64,000 nucleotides of DNA from Catellatospora sp. IY07-71 (GTDB lineage: Bacteria > Actinomycetota > Actinomycetes > Mycobacteriales > Micromonosporaceae), in NCBI RefSeq assembly GCF_018326265.1, contig NZ_AP023360.1, positions 3,711,501-3,775,500 of the forward strand, read 5' to 3'. The stretch's first letter is position 1; every line of letters starts with the position of its first letter. The translations under genes and the position numbers were made by a program. Below, piece by piece: positions 50,245 to 58,618 of this stretch. The notes beneath the pieces were generated by a model. The model did no database searches. It saw nothing but the letters and a program-made list of their open reading frames with translations, and was not told where the DNA came from.

Positions 50245-52536
50245 GTGAACTCCCGCCTGCCGTACCTCGACCCCGCGCTGCCCACCGAGCAACGGGTCGC
50301 CGACCTCATCGGACGGATGACGCTGCCGGAGAAGGTCGGGCAGATGCTCCAGCTCGACGCCCGCGACGGCGTACGCGCCCTGGTCGAGGACATGCACGTC
50401 GGCTCGATCCTGCACACCTCCCCGGAGCGGGTGCTGGAGGCGGCCGCGCTGACCGAGCGGAGCCGGCTGCGCATCCCGCTGCTGGTCGCCGAGGACTGCA
50501 TCCACGGCCACTCGTTCTGGGTCGGCGCCACCATCTTCCCGACCCAGCTCGGCATGGCCGCGACCTGGGACCCGGCGCTGATCGAGCGGGCCGCCCGCGC
50601 GACCGCCGTCGAGGTCGCCGCCACCGGCATCCACTGGACCTTCTCCCCGGTGCTGTGCATCGGCCGGGACCTGCGCTGGGGCCGGATCAGCGAGACGTTC
50701 GGCGAGGACCCGTTCCTCATCGGCGAGTTCGCCTCGGCCATGGTCCGCGGTTACCAGGGCGACGGGCTGGACGACCCGACCGCGATCCTGGCCTGCGCCA
50801 AGCACTTCGCCGGCTACTCCGAGACGCAGGGCGGCCGCGACGCCAGCGAGGCGGACATCTCCCGGCGCAAGCTGCGCTCCTGGTTCCTGCCGCCGTTCGA
50901 GCGGGTCGCCCGGGAGGGGTGCCGCGTCTTCATGCTCGGCTACCAGTCGATGGACGGCGTGCCGATCACGGTCAACGACTGGCTGCTCAACGACGTGCTG
51001 CGCGGCGAATGGGAATACCGGGGCACCCTGGTCACCGACTGGGACAACGTCGGGCGCATGGTGTGGGAGCAGCACATCTACGCCGACTACGCGCAGGCGT
51101 CGGCCGCGGCCGTGAAGGCCGGCAACGACATGGTGATGACCACGCCCGACTTCTTCCAGGGCGCGCAGGACGCGATCGCCAAGGGCCTGCTCGACGAGTC
51201 CGACCTGGACGCCGCCGTGGCCCGCATCCTCACCCTCAAGTTCGAGCTGGGCCTGTTCGAGAACCCGCGCCGCCCCGACCCCGCCCGGCAGGCCGAGGTC
51301 ATCGCCTGCGCCCCGCACACCGACCTCAACCTGGAGGTGGCCCGGCGCTCGCTGGTGCTGCTGCGCAACGACGGCACGCTGCCGCTGTCCGGCGGGCTCA
51401 CCGCCGGGGCCGACGGCCGCGCCGCCGCGCCCGCCGACGCCCCCTCCCGCCGGATCGCGGTGGTCGGGCCGAACGCCGACGACCCGCACACCATGCTCGG
51501 CGACTGGGCCGGGGCCTCCGGCCAGTGCGACTGGCTGCCCGACGGGCATCCCCGCGAGATGATCACGACGGTGCTCGACGGCCTGCGCGCGCAGGTCCCG
51601 GCGGGCTGGACCGTCAGCCACGCACGGGGCGCGGACATCCTCACCGCCGGGCCGGACCCCGAGGGCGACACCTTCCCCGACGGCCAGCCCCGGCCGCACG
51701 TGGTCATCCCGTCCGCGCCGGACGCGGCGATGATCGCCGAGGCGGTGGCCGCCGCCCGCGACGCCGACCACGTCGTCGCCGTCGTCGGCGACCGGATCGA
51801 GCTGGTCGGCGAGGGCAAGTCCACCGCGACGCTGGAGCTGGTCGGGGCCCAGGTGGCGCTGCTGGACGCGCTCGCCGCCACCGGCACCCCGATGACCGTG
51901 GTGCTGGTCAGCTCCAAGCCGCTGGTGCTGCCGCCGTCGGCGCTGAACGCCGCCGCGATCGTGTACGCCGCCAACCCGGGCATGCAGGGCGGCCGGGCCC
52001 TGGCCGAGCTGCTGCTCGGCCTCATCGAGCCCACCGGGCGGCTGCCGATCTCGTTCGCCCGGCACGCCGGACAGCAGCCGACCTACTACAACCAGGTGCG
52101 CGGCCAGCACGGCACCCGCTACGCCGACCTCACCCAGAGCCCGGCGTTCGCGTTCGGGCAGGGCCTGAGCTACACCACCGTCGAGTACGCCGACCTGCGC
52201 GTGCTCACCCCCACGGTGACCGCCGCGGACACCGTGCGCGCGCAGGTGCGGCTGGCCAACACCGGCGCCCGCCCCGTCCGCGAGACGGTCCAGGTCTACG
52301 TCAGCGACACCGTCACCTCGGCGACCTGGGCGGACCGGGAGCTGAAGGCGTACACCCAGGTGGACCTCGCGCCGGGGGAGAGCCGCACCGTCGAGCTGAC
52401 CCTGCCCGTCGCGGACTGCACCATCGTCGACGCCCGGGGCGTGCGGGTCGTCGAGGCGGGCGCGTTCGAGCTGCTCGTCGGCTGCTCCTCCCGCCCGGAG
52501 GACCTGCTGCGCGCAGGGTTCACCGTCGTCAGCTGA
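50245..52536 (+). CDS. Glycoside hydrolase family 3 beta-glycosidase
   Basis: 763-residue enzyme without a signal peptide, so probably cytoplasmic. GH3 N-terminal barrel: LTLPEKVGQML-like start, GRDLRWGRISETFGEDPFLIGEFA, KHFAGY (186-191), and nucleophile Asp265 in LVTDWDNVG. Alpha/beta sandwich domain (IAVVGPNADDPHTMLGDW; VVAVVGDRIELVGEGKST), then a C-terminal Fn3-like domain (RPVRETVQVYVSDTV). It likely hydrolyses oligosaccharides (beta-glucosides or beta-xylosides) imported after secreted glucanase action. GTG 50245 follows AAAGGAC; GTG 50194 would add 17 residues. The GAGAGCGCTCTC operator just upstream links its control to GH64. Confidence 0.92.
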   Translation: MNSRLPYLDPALPTEQRVADLIGRMTLPEKVGQMLQLDARDGVRALVEDMHVGSILHTSPERVLEAAALTERSRLRIPLLVAEDCIHGHSFWVGATIFPTQLGMAATWDPALIERAARATAVEVAATGIHWTFSPVLCIGRDLRWGRISETFGEDPFLIGEFASAMVRGYQGDGLDDPTAILACAKHFAGYSETQGGRDASEADISRRKLRSWFLPPFERVAREGCRVFMLGYQSMDGVPITVNDWLLNDVLRGEWEYRGTLVTDWDNVGRMVWEQHIYADYAQASAAAVKAGNDMVMTTPDFFQGAQDAIAKGLLDESDLDAAVARILTLKFELGLFENPRRPDPARQAEVIACAPHTDLNLEVARRSLVLLRNDGTLPLSGGLTAGADGRAAAPADAPSRRIAVVGPNADDPHTMLGDWAGASGQCDWLPDGHPREMITTVLDGLRAQVPAGWTVSHARGADILTAGPDPEGDTFPDGQPRPHVVIPSAPDAAMIAEAVAAARDADHVVAVVGDRIELVGEGKSTATLELVGAQVALLDALAATGTPMTVVLVSSKPLVLPPSALNAAAIVYAANPGMQGGRALAELLLGLIEPTGRLPISFARHAGQQPTYYNQVRGQHGTRYADLTQSPAFAFGQGLSYTTVEYADLRVLTPTVTAADTVRAQVRLANTGARPVRETVQVYVSDTVTSATWADRELKAYTQVDLAPGESRTVELTLPVADCTIVDARGVRVVEAGAFELLVGCSSRPEDLLRAGFTVVS

Positions 52537-52554
52537 GCACGGCGGTCGCGGACC

Positions 52555-52598
52555 GCAGGGCCGCCACGACCCGGATCACGGTGTCGCGGCGGCCCTGC
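52555..52598 (+). terminator. Hairpin terminator of the GH3 gene
   Basis: GCAGGGCCGCC (52555-52565) pairs with GGCGGCCCTGC (52588-52598), 18 bases after the stop codon. Confidence 0.65.
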
Positions 52599-52711
52599 GC
52601 GCACGTCACCGTCCATGACGGAGCCCCGCGACAGGGCATGTCGCGCCGCCACTAAAGTGAGCCCGCACCTGGATCGATCGCCCCCTCCCCGCGTTCGAAG
52701 GACAGCGAGCC

Positions 52712-54580
52712 ATGGCCCGTCGAGTCGGCTACCGCGCCAAGTTCCGCTACTGGTTCGACAACACGCTGTCGCGCGGCACGACCGGGCTGATCGGCTGGCT
52801 GGGCGTGGCCTCCGTCGCCATGATCCTCGTCATCACCGCCGCGCTGGAGCTGGTCGACACCGAGGGCAGGCATCCCGAGCCGCTGCGGCTGCTGTGGGAG
52901 ACGTTCGTGACCACGTTCAGCCTCTCCGCGCCGACGGACCAGGCGTTCGTGGCCACGCTGCTGTGGTTCGTGCTGGCGCTGGGCGGCATCTTCGTCGTCG
53001 GCGCGCTGATCGGTCTGCTCACCAGCGGCGTCAACCGGCGGCTGGAGCAGCTGCGCAAGGGCCGCTCGCAGGTGCTGGAGACCGACCACACCGTGGTGCT
53101 CGGCTGGTCCGACCAGATCTACACGGTGCTCGGCGAGCTGGCCGAGGCCAACGCCAGCCGCCGCCGCGCCGCCGTGGTCGTGCTCGCCGAGCAGGACAAG
53201 GTGACCATGGAGGACCGGGTCCGGCACCGGCTGCCCGACACCGGCCGCACCCGGCTGGTGTTCCGCACCGGCAGCCCCTTGGACCTGCGCGACCTGGAGC
53301 TGGTCAACCTCAACGAGGCCCGCTCGATCATCGTGCTGGCCCCGGACGGCGTGCCCGCCGAGGACGCCGACGCGTTCGTGCTGAAGATCCTGCTCGCCAT
53401 CAACAAGGGCCCGGCGTTCCGGGGCCGCCCGCACCACGTGGTCGCGGCGGTGCGCGACAGCCGCAACCTCGCCGTGGCCGAGCTGGCCGGCGGCGACGCG
53501 GTGGTGCTCGACGGCGACGACATCGGCGCGCGGCTGCTGGTGCAGACCGCCCGGCAGTCCAAGCTGTCCGTGGTCTACCACGACCTGTTCGACTTCGGCG
53601 GCGACGAGATCTACATGACCGCCGAGCCGACGCTGGTGGGCCGGCCGTTCGCCGAGGCGCTGCGCGCGTACCAGGTGTGCTGCCCGCTGGGGCTGCTGCT
53701 GGCCGACGGCAAGACCGTGCTCAACCCGCCGCCCGGCACCGTGATCAGCCCCGGCGACCGGATCGTGCTGCTCGCCCGCGACGACTCGATGATCAAGCTG
53801 GCGACCCGGCAGTTCCCCGTCGACGAGACCGCGATCGTGCACGGCGTACGCGGCCCGGCCGCCCCCGAGAGCACCCTCATCCTCGGCTGGAACCGGCGCG
53901 CCACCCGCATCATCGAGCAGCTCGACGCGTACGTCGCCGCGGGCTCGTCGGTCGACGTCGTCGTCGACCGGCCCGACGCCGGCCCGGCCGTGAACCGGCT
54001 CGCGACCCGGCTGCGCAACCTGACCCTGCGCGCCCGCACCGGCGACACCCGCGACCGTGGCCTGCTGGAGACGCTCGACATCGTGGCGTACCACAACGTC
54101 ATCGTGCTCGCCGACGACGACCTGGACGCGCTCACCGCCGACTCCCGGGTGCTGGTCACGCTGCTGCACGTACGCGACATCCTGGCCGGGCGCGGGCCCG
54201 GCTCGATCGTCAGCGAGATGCGCGACGAGCGCGACCGCGCCCTGGCGCAGCTGACCAAGGCCGACGACTTCGTGGTCAGCGAGCAGCTGGTCAGCCTGCT
54301 GATGACGCAGATCTCGGAGAACAGGCACCTACGGTCGGTGTTCGCCGACCTGTTCGACGCCGACGGCGCCGAGATCTACATCCGGCCCGCCAGCTACTAC
54401 CTGCGCCCGAACGCGCAGGTCACCTTCGCCACCGTGGTCGAGGCGGCCTACCGGCGCGGCGAGGTCGCCATCGGCTACCGCATCGCCGAACCCGGCGACG
54501 GCCACGGCGTCGTCCTCAACCCCGACAAGGAGCAACTCATCCCCGCCATCGACCGCGTGATCGTCCTCGCCTCCAGCTGA
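52712..54580 (+). CDS. CASTOR/POLLUX-related channel protein with two RCK/TrkA_N domains
   Basis: 622-residue protein. N-terminal basic region, two membrane spans (GLIGWLGVASVAMILVITAALELV; ATLLWFVLALGGIFVVGALIGLL) around a pore-like loop LLWETFVTTFSLSAPTDQAF, then two tandem nucleotide-binding RCK-like domains (HTVVLGWSDQIYTVLGEL; STLILGWNRRATRIIEQL), each followed by a regulatory lobe. This matches the CASTOR/POLLUX family of ion channels known from plant symbiosis signalling, which also has bacterial members. The K+-selectivity motif TVGYG is absent. The transported ion in bacteria is not established. Monocistronic; AT-rich DNA follows. Confidence 0.87.
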   Translation: MARRVGYRAKFRYWFDNTLSRGTTGLIGWLGVASVAMILVITAALELVDTEGRHPEPLRLLWETFVTTFSLSAPTDQAFVATLLWFVLALGGIFVVGALIGLLTSGVNRRLEQLRKGRSQVLETDHTVVLGWSDQIYTVLGELAEANASRRRAAVVVLAEQDKVTMEDRVRHRLPDTGRTRLVFRTGSPLDLRDLELVNLNEARSIIVLAPDGVPAEDADAFVLKILLAINKGPAFRGRPHHVVAAVRDSRNLAVAELAGGDAVVLDGDDIGARLLVQTARQSKLSVVYHDLFDFGGDEIYMTAEPTLVGRPFAEALRAYQVCCPLGLLLADGKTVLNPPPGTVISPGDRIVLLARDDSMIKLATRQFPVDETAIVHGVRGPAAPESTLILGWNRRATRIIEQLDAYVAAGSSVDVVVDRPDAGPAVNRLATRLRNLTLRARTGDTRDRGLLETLDIVAYHNVIVLADDDLDALTADSRVLVTLLHVRDILAGRGPGSIVSEMRDERDRALAQLTKADDFVVSEQLVSLLMTQISENRHLRSVFADLFDADGAEIYIRPASYYLRPNAQVTFATVVEAAYRRGEVAIGYRIAEPGDGHGVVLNPDKEQLIPAIDRVIVLASS

Positions 54581-54803
54581 CCGTCCAGAACTTTTGCTGG
54601 TGCGATCAGAAGTTGTGTCAATCTCGCATTAACATCTAGACATTCAAAAAGAAGAATCATAAGGTTCCACTCGCCAGGCAACGGCGTGCCGGGCTGATCA
54701 CCGGACGTAGCGCGACGAAGTCCGTCCAGGTCCAGGCACGCCGCTCCGCGGGCTGCCGCGCCGACGACGGGTCTCGTCGTCCCCCGCTCCCGCTGGAGGA
54801 ACC

Positions 54804-57800
54804 GTGTCCAAACCATCCCGACGAGCGCGCCTGCCCCTTGTGGGCGCCCTCGCCACTCTGCTCACGGCCGCGAGCCTGGTGGCGCTGCCCGCCGCCGCCG
54901 CGGCCGCCCCGCCGCCCCAGGAGCCCGGCGTCACGCTGCGCGTCTTCGACATGCCGGCCGGTATGACCAAGCTGTGCACGCTGAAGGCGGGCCAGACGCC
55001 CAACATCGACAAGCTCATGCCGATCGTCAACTGGACCACCACCACCGACTTCGGGCTGGCGGACAACTTCCTGGTCCACGTCCTCGGCAACGTCAACATC
55101 AGCACCGCCGGCAGCTACACCTTCCGCCTGATCAGTGACGACGGCTCCCGGCTGCTCATCGACGACAACCTTGTCATCGACCACGACGGCCTGCACGGGG
55201 CGAGCGCGAAGGACGGCGCCGTCACCCTGAGCACCGGCTACCACTCGCTGAAGATCGAGTACTTCGAGGCGACCGTCGACAACCAGCTCACGCTGCAGTG
55301 GCAGACGCCGGGCTCGACCACGTTCGTCAACGTGCCCAACTCCGTGCTGAGCACCGACGCGGGCGTCGTGCGGGTCACCGCGCCGGGCAAGAAGGAGTGC
55401 GAGGCCAGCGGCGACTCGCCCGGCGACGGCCTCCCGCTGACCGGGGTGCACCCGAACTACACCCTGATGAACCTGCGCCCGAGCGGGTTCAACCCGCAGG
55501 TCACCGGGTTCGACTGGTTCCCGGACGGCCGCCTGGCCCTGCTCACCTGGGGTGGCTCGGAGACCGTCGCGGGTGAGGTCTGGATCCTCAACGGCGTCAC
55601 CGGCAACACCAGCCCGAGCCAGGTCACCAGGACCAGGGTGGCCAGCGGGCTGCGCGAGCCGATGGGCATCAAGATCGTCGACGGCAAGATGTACGTCTCC
55701 GAGAAGCAGCGGCTCACCGAGCTGAACGACACCAACGGCGACGGAATCATCGACAACTACCGCACCGTGGCGACCTGGCCGTTCGACGGCAACTTCCACG
55801 AGTTCGGGTTCGGCCTGCTCTACGAGGCCGGCTTCTTCTACCTGAACCTCTCGGTGTCGATCAACTACGGCGGCGCCACCACCGACCCGCAGGGCTCGCC
55901 CAACCGCGGCACCACCATCAAGGTCGACCGCAACACCGGCGCGGTCACCTACATCGCGGGCGGCCTGCGTACGCCGCACGGCATCGGCTGGGGCCCGGAG
56001 AACGGCATCTTCGTCACCGACAACCAGGGCGGCTGGCTGCCCTCGTCGAAGCTGCTGCACGTCAAGCAGGGCCGCTTCTTCAACCACTACATGAACCCGG
56101 CCGGCCCGTTCGACAACGCCGCGCCCACCCCGCCGGTGCTGTGGATGCCGCAGAACGAGATCGCGAACTCGCCGAGCACCCCGGTGCTGATGAACAGCGG
56201 CCCGTTCGCCGGTCAGCTCGCCATCGGCGACGTCACCTACGGCGGCCTGCAGCGGGCGTACCTGGAGAAGGTCAACGGCGAGTACCAGGGCGCGCTCTAC
56301 CGCATGACGCAGGGCCTGGAGATGGGCGTCACCGAGGTCAGCATCGGCCCGGACGGCGCCTTCTACCTCGGTGGCCTGCACGGCGGCGGCAACTGGGGCC
56401 AGGAGGGCAAGCTCACCTACGGCTTCCAGAAGCTGATGCCCAACGGCGGCAACGCCTTCGACATCCTGGCCACCCGGGCGCTGACCAACGGCTTCGAGAT
56501 GGAGTACACCCAGCCGATCTCGGCGGCCACCGCCACCAGCCTGGCCACCAAGTACAAGGTCAAGCAGTGGCGTTACGTGCCCACCGCGGCGTACGGCGGC
56601 CCGAAGGTCGACGAGGAGACCCTGACCGTCTCGTCGGCGACCCTGTCCGCCGACAGCAAGAAGGTCACCCTGGTCATCAACGGCCTCAAGCCGGGCCGGG
56701 TGGTGCACATCCGCTCGCCCAAGCCGTTCGCCGCGGCCAACGGCCAGTCGCTGTGGAGCACCGAGGTCTGGTACACCCTCAACAGCATCCCCGGCCAGCA
56801 GACCGCCACCAACCTGGCGCTCGGCAAGCCCGCCACCGCGGACAGCTCCTGCGCCACAGCCGAGGGCCCGGCGAAGGCGGTCAACGGCAGCGTCACCGGC
56901 GGCACCCTGGACAAGTGGTGCTCGCTGGGCGCGACCAAGTGGATGCAGGTCGACCTCGGCTCGACGCAGTCCGTGAACAAGTTCGTGGTGCAGCACGCGG
57001 GTGCGGGCGGTGAGGACGTCGGCTGGAACACCCGTGACTTCAACATCCAGGTGAGCACCAACGGCACCTCCTGGACGACGGTCTCCACCACGACCGCGAA
57101 CACGGCAAGCACCACCACGCACAACATCACCGCCGTGTCGGCACGCTACGTCCGGCTCAACATCACCACGCCGACCAACAACGGCAACGGCGCCGCTCGC
57201 ATCTACGAATTCGAGGTGTACGGCGGAACCGCACCACCGTCCAACAACCTGGCCCTGGGCAAGACCGCCACGGCCGACAGCTCCTGCGGCACCACCGAGG
57301 GCCCGGCCAAGGCCGTCAACGGCTCGGTGTCCGGCGGCAACAGCGACAAGTGGTGCTCCTCGGGCGCGACCAAGTGGCTCCAGGTCGACCTGGGCGCCAG
57401 CGCGTCGCTGAGCCGGTTCGTGGTCAAGCACGCGGGTGCGGGCGGGGAGAGCACCGCCTGGAACACGCGTGACTTCAACATCCAGGTCAGCGCCAACGGC
57501 ACGTCCTGGACGACGGTCACCACGGTGACCGCGAACACGGCCAGCACCACCACGCACGACATCGCGGCCACCTCGGCGCGCTACGTGCGGCTCAACGTCA
57601 CCACGCCGACCAGCGACGGCAACGCCGCGGCCCGCATCTACGAGTTCGAGGTGTACGGCACCGGCGGCACCAACCGCATCCAGCTGTTCGACGGCACCAA
57701 CCTGAACAACTTCGAGAAGACCGACGGCACGGCCGCGACCTGGCCCGTGTCCGGCGGCTCCGCGGAGGTGCTGGGCGGCGACATCCGCAGCAAGCAGGCG

Positions 57801-58262
57801 TTCGGCGACTTCAAGCTGCACATCGAGTTCTGGCTGCCGAACCTGCCGCCGGACGTCACCGGGCAGGCCCGTGCCAACAGCGGCATCTACCTGCAGGACC
57901 GGTACGAGCTGCAGGTGCTCGACTCGTGGGGCGACACCACCCCGGCCAACAACGAGTGCGGCTCGATCTACCTGAAGCTCGCGCCGTCGTCGAACGCGGC
58001 GACCGCGCCGGAGACGTGGCAGACCTACGAGGTCACGTTCCGGGCGGCCCGCTACAACTCCTCCGGCGTCAAGACGGAGAACGCCCGGGTCACGGTCGTC
58101 TGGAACGGCGTGACCATCCACAACAACGCGCAGATCGACGGGCCGACCGGGGCCGGCGCGCCGGAGGGGCCGTCCGTCGGCCCGATCCGGCTGCAGGACC
58201 ACGGCGACCCGGGCGCGAACGTGCGCTACCGCAACATCTGGGTCGAGCCGATGAGCCTCTGA
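54804..58262 (+). CDS. Large secreted multidomain protein: PA14, sugar-dehydrogenase-like propeller, two discoidin/CBM32 repeats, DUF1080
   Basis: 1,152-residue secreted protein. Signal peptide (1-36, AAAAAPPP). PA14-like domain (~40-190; YTFRLISDDGSRLLIDDNLVIDHDGLHG). Beta-propeller resembling glucose/sorbosone dehydrogenases (~215-560; GFDWFPDGRLALLTWGG, GLREPMGIKIVDGKMYVSEK, GGLRTPHGIGWGPENGIFVTDN). Two tandem F5/8-type (CBM32-like) domains (~668-810 and ~813-950). C-terminal DUF1080/3-keto-disaccharide-hydrolase-like jelly roll (~956-1152; NSGIYLQDRYELQVLDSWGD). It is probably a large extracellular enzyme on polysaccharides or their oxidised sugars; the reaction is unknown. GTG 54804 follows GGAGG. 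Upstream 220 bases are AT-rich and likely contain its promoter. No AGCGCT operator seen. Confidence 0.85.
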   Translation: MSKPSRRARLPLVGALATLLTAASLVALPAAAAAAPPPQEPGVTLRVFDMPAGMTKLCTLKAGQTPNIDKLMPIVNWTTTTDFGLADNFLVHVLGNVNISTAGSYTFRLISDDGSRLLIDDNLVIDHDGLHGASAKDGAVTLSTGYHSLKIEYFEATVDNQLTLQWQTPGSTTFVNVPNSVLSTDAGVVRVTAPGKKECEASGDSPGDGLPLTGVHPNYTLMNLRPSGFNPQVTGFDWFPDGRLALLTWGGSETVAGEVWILNGVTGNTSPSQVTRTRVASGLREPMGIKIVDGKMYVSEKQRLTELNDTNGDGIIDNYRTVATWPFDGNFHEFGFGLLYEAGFFYLNLSVSINYGGATTDPQGSPNRGTTIKVDRNTGAVTYIAGGLRTPHGIGWGPENGIFVTDNQGGWLPSSKLLHVKQGRFFNHYMNPAGPFDNAAPTPPVLWMPQNEIANSPSTPVLMNSGPFAGQLAIGDVTYGGLQRAYLEKVNGEYQGALYRMTQGLEMGVTEVSIGPDGAFYLGGLHGGGNWGQEGKLTYGFQKLMPNGGNAFDILATRALTNGFEMEYTQPISAATATSLATKYKVKQWRYVPTAAYGGPKVDEETLTVSSATLSADSKKVTLVINGLKPGRVVHIRSPKPFAAANGQSLWSTEVWYTLNSIPGQQTATNLALGKPATADSSCATAEGPAKAVNGSVTGGTLDKWCSLGATKWMQVDLGSTQSVNKFVVQHAGAGGEDVGWNTRDFNIQVSTNGTSWTTVSTTTANTASTTTHNITAVSARYVRLNITTPTNNGNGAARIYEFEVYGGTAPPSNNLALGKTATADSSCGTTEGPAKAVNGSVSGGNSDKWCSSGATKWLQVDLGASASLSRFVVKHAGAGGESTAWNTRDFNIQVSANGTSWTTVTTVTANTASTTTHDIAATSARYVRLNVTTPTSDGNAAARIYEFEVYGTGGTNRIQLFDGTNLNNFEKTDGTAATWPVSGGSAEVLGGDIRSKQAFGDFKLHIEFWLPNLPPDVTGQARANSGIYLQDRYELQVLDSWGDTTPANNECGSIYLKLAPSSNAATAPETWQTYEVTFRAARYNSSGVKTENARVTVVWNGVTIHNNAQIDGPTGAGAPEGPSVGPIRLQDHGDPGANVRYRNIWVEPMSL
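56809..57657 (+). repeat. In-gene tandem duplication of a ~410-bp discoidin/CBM32 module
   Basis: Unit 1 (about 56809-57227) and unit 2 (about 57244-57657) encode near-parallel domains: NLALGK(P/T)ATADSSC, AKAVNGSV, DKWCS, GATKW, VDLG, HAGAGGE, NTRDFNIQVS, NGTSWTTV, ARYVRLN, ARIYEFEVYG. Long stretches are also the same at DNA level, suggesting recent duplication or ongoing gene conversion. Confidence 0.85.
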
Positions 58263-58273
58263 CCTGGTGAACC

Positions 58274-58308
58274 GGCGGGAGGCGGCCTTCCTGGGGCCGC
58301 CTCCCGCC
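58274..58308 (+). terminator. Hairpin terminator of the large secreted protein gene
   Basis: GGCGGGAGGCGGCC (58274-58287) pairs perfectly with GGCCGCCTCCCGCC (58295-58308), 11 bases after the stop, followed by CCTTTG. Confidence 0.88.
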
Positions 58309-58618
58309 CCTTTGTCCAGCATCGGGACCCGATCTCGCCACCTCAACCCACCCACCCACCCACTCTCAGCGCGCCGATCTTGCGCGAACTGTGGGTGCGA
58401 CACGCTCGAATCAGGCTCAATCGCCCTCGTCAGCTGCAAGATCGACCTGATCTTGTGGGAGGCGGGGGTTGATGATCGCTACCTCGTGTCCAAAGGTGCG
58501 GTAGAACCGCAGATCATGACACGAAGGCGCGATCTTGGCCCCCGGTCGCGCGACGTACCCCCCACTGAGTACGGCGGTTCCAGCAATATGCGACCGGGCC
58601 GGACGGGAAGATGCAGTG
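58309..58618. other. Non-coding interval with GATC-containing palindromes
   Basis: No gene is seen. CAAGATC-GACCT-GATCTTG (58436-58454) is a small hairpin, and 58474-58536 is a palindromic repeat of the family that hosts the IS4 element (listed separately). GATCTTG-type words recur at 58376 and 58531. The last ~80 bases must contain the promoter and weak ribosome site of the next gene. Confidence 0.55.
58474..58536. repeat. Intact copy of the GATCGC...CTCGTGTC palindromic repeat
   Basis: GATCGCTACCTCGTGTC at the left and TGACACGAAGGCGCGATCTT at the right form an imperfect hairpin. The layout and conserved blocks match the element at 40433-42031 once the IS4 insertion is removed; only the loop differs (it has its own GCGGTAGAACCGC hairpin). 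Confidence 0.8.

Noticed and set aside
54657-58439. 1,260-codon open frame on the minus strand opposite the large secreted protein
   Set aside because: It is an antisense shadow caused by G/C-rich third positions: composition is Val/Arg/Gly/Asp-rich with no domain, while the plus strand has a signal peptide and clear domains.
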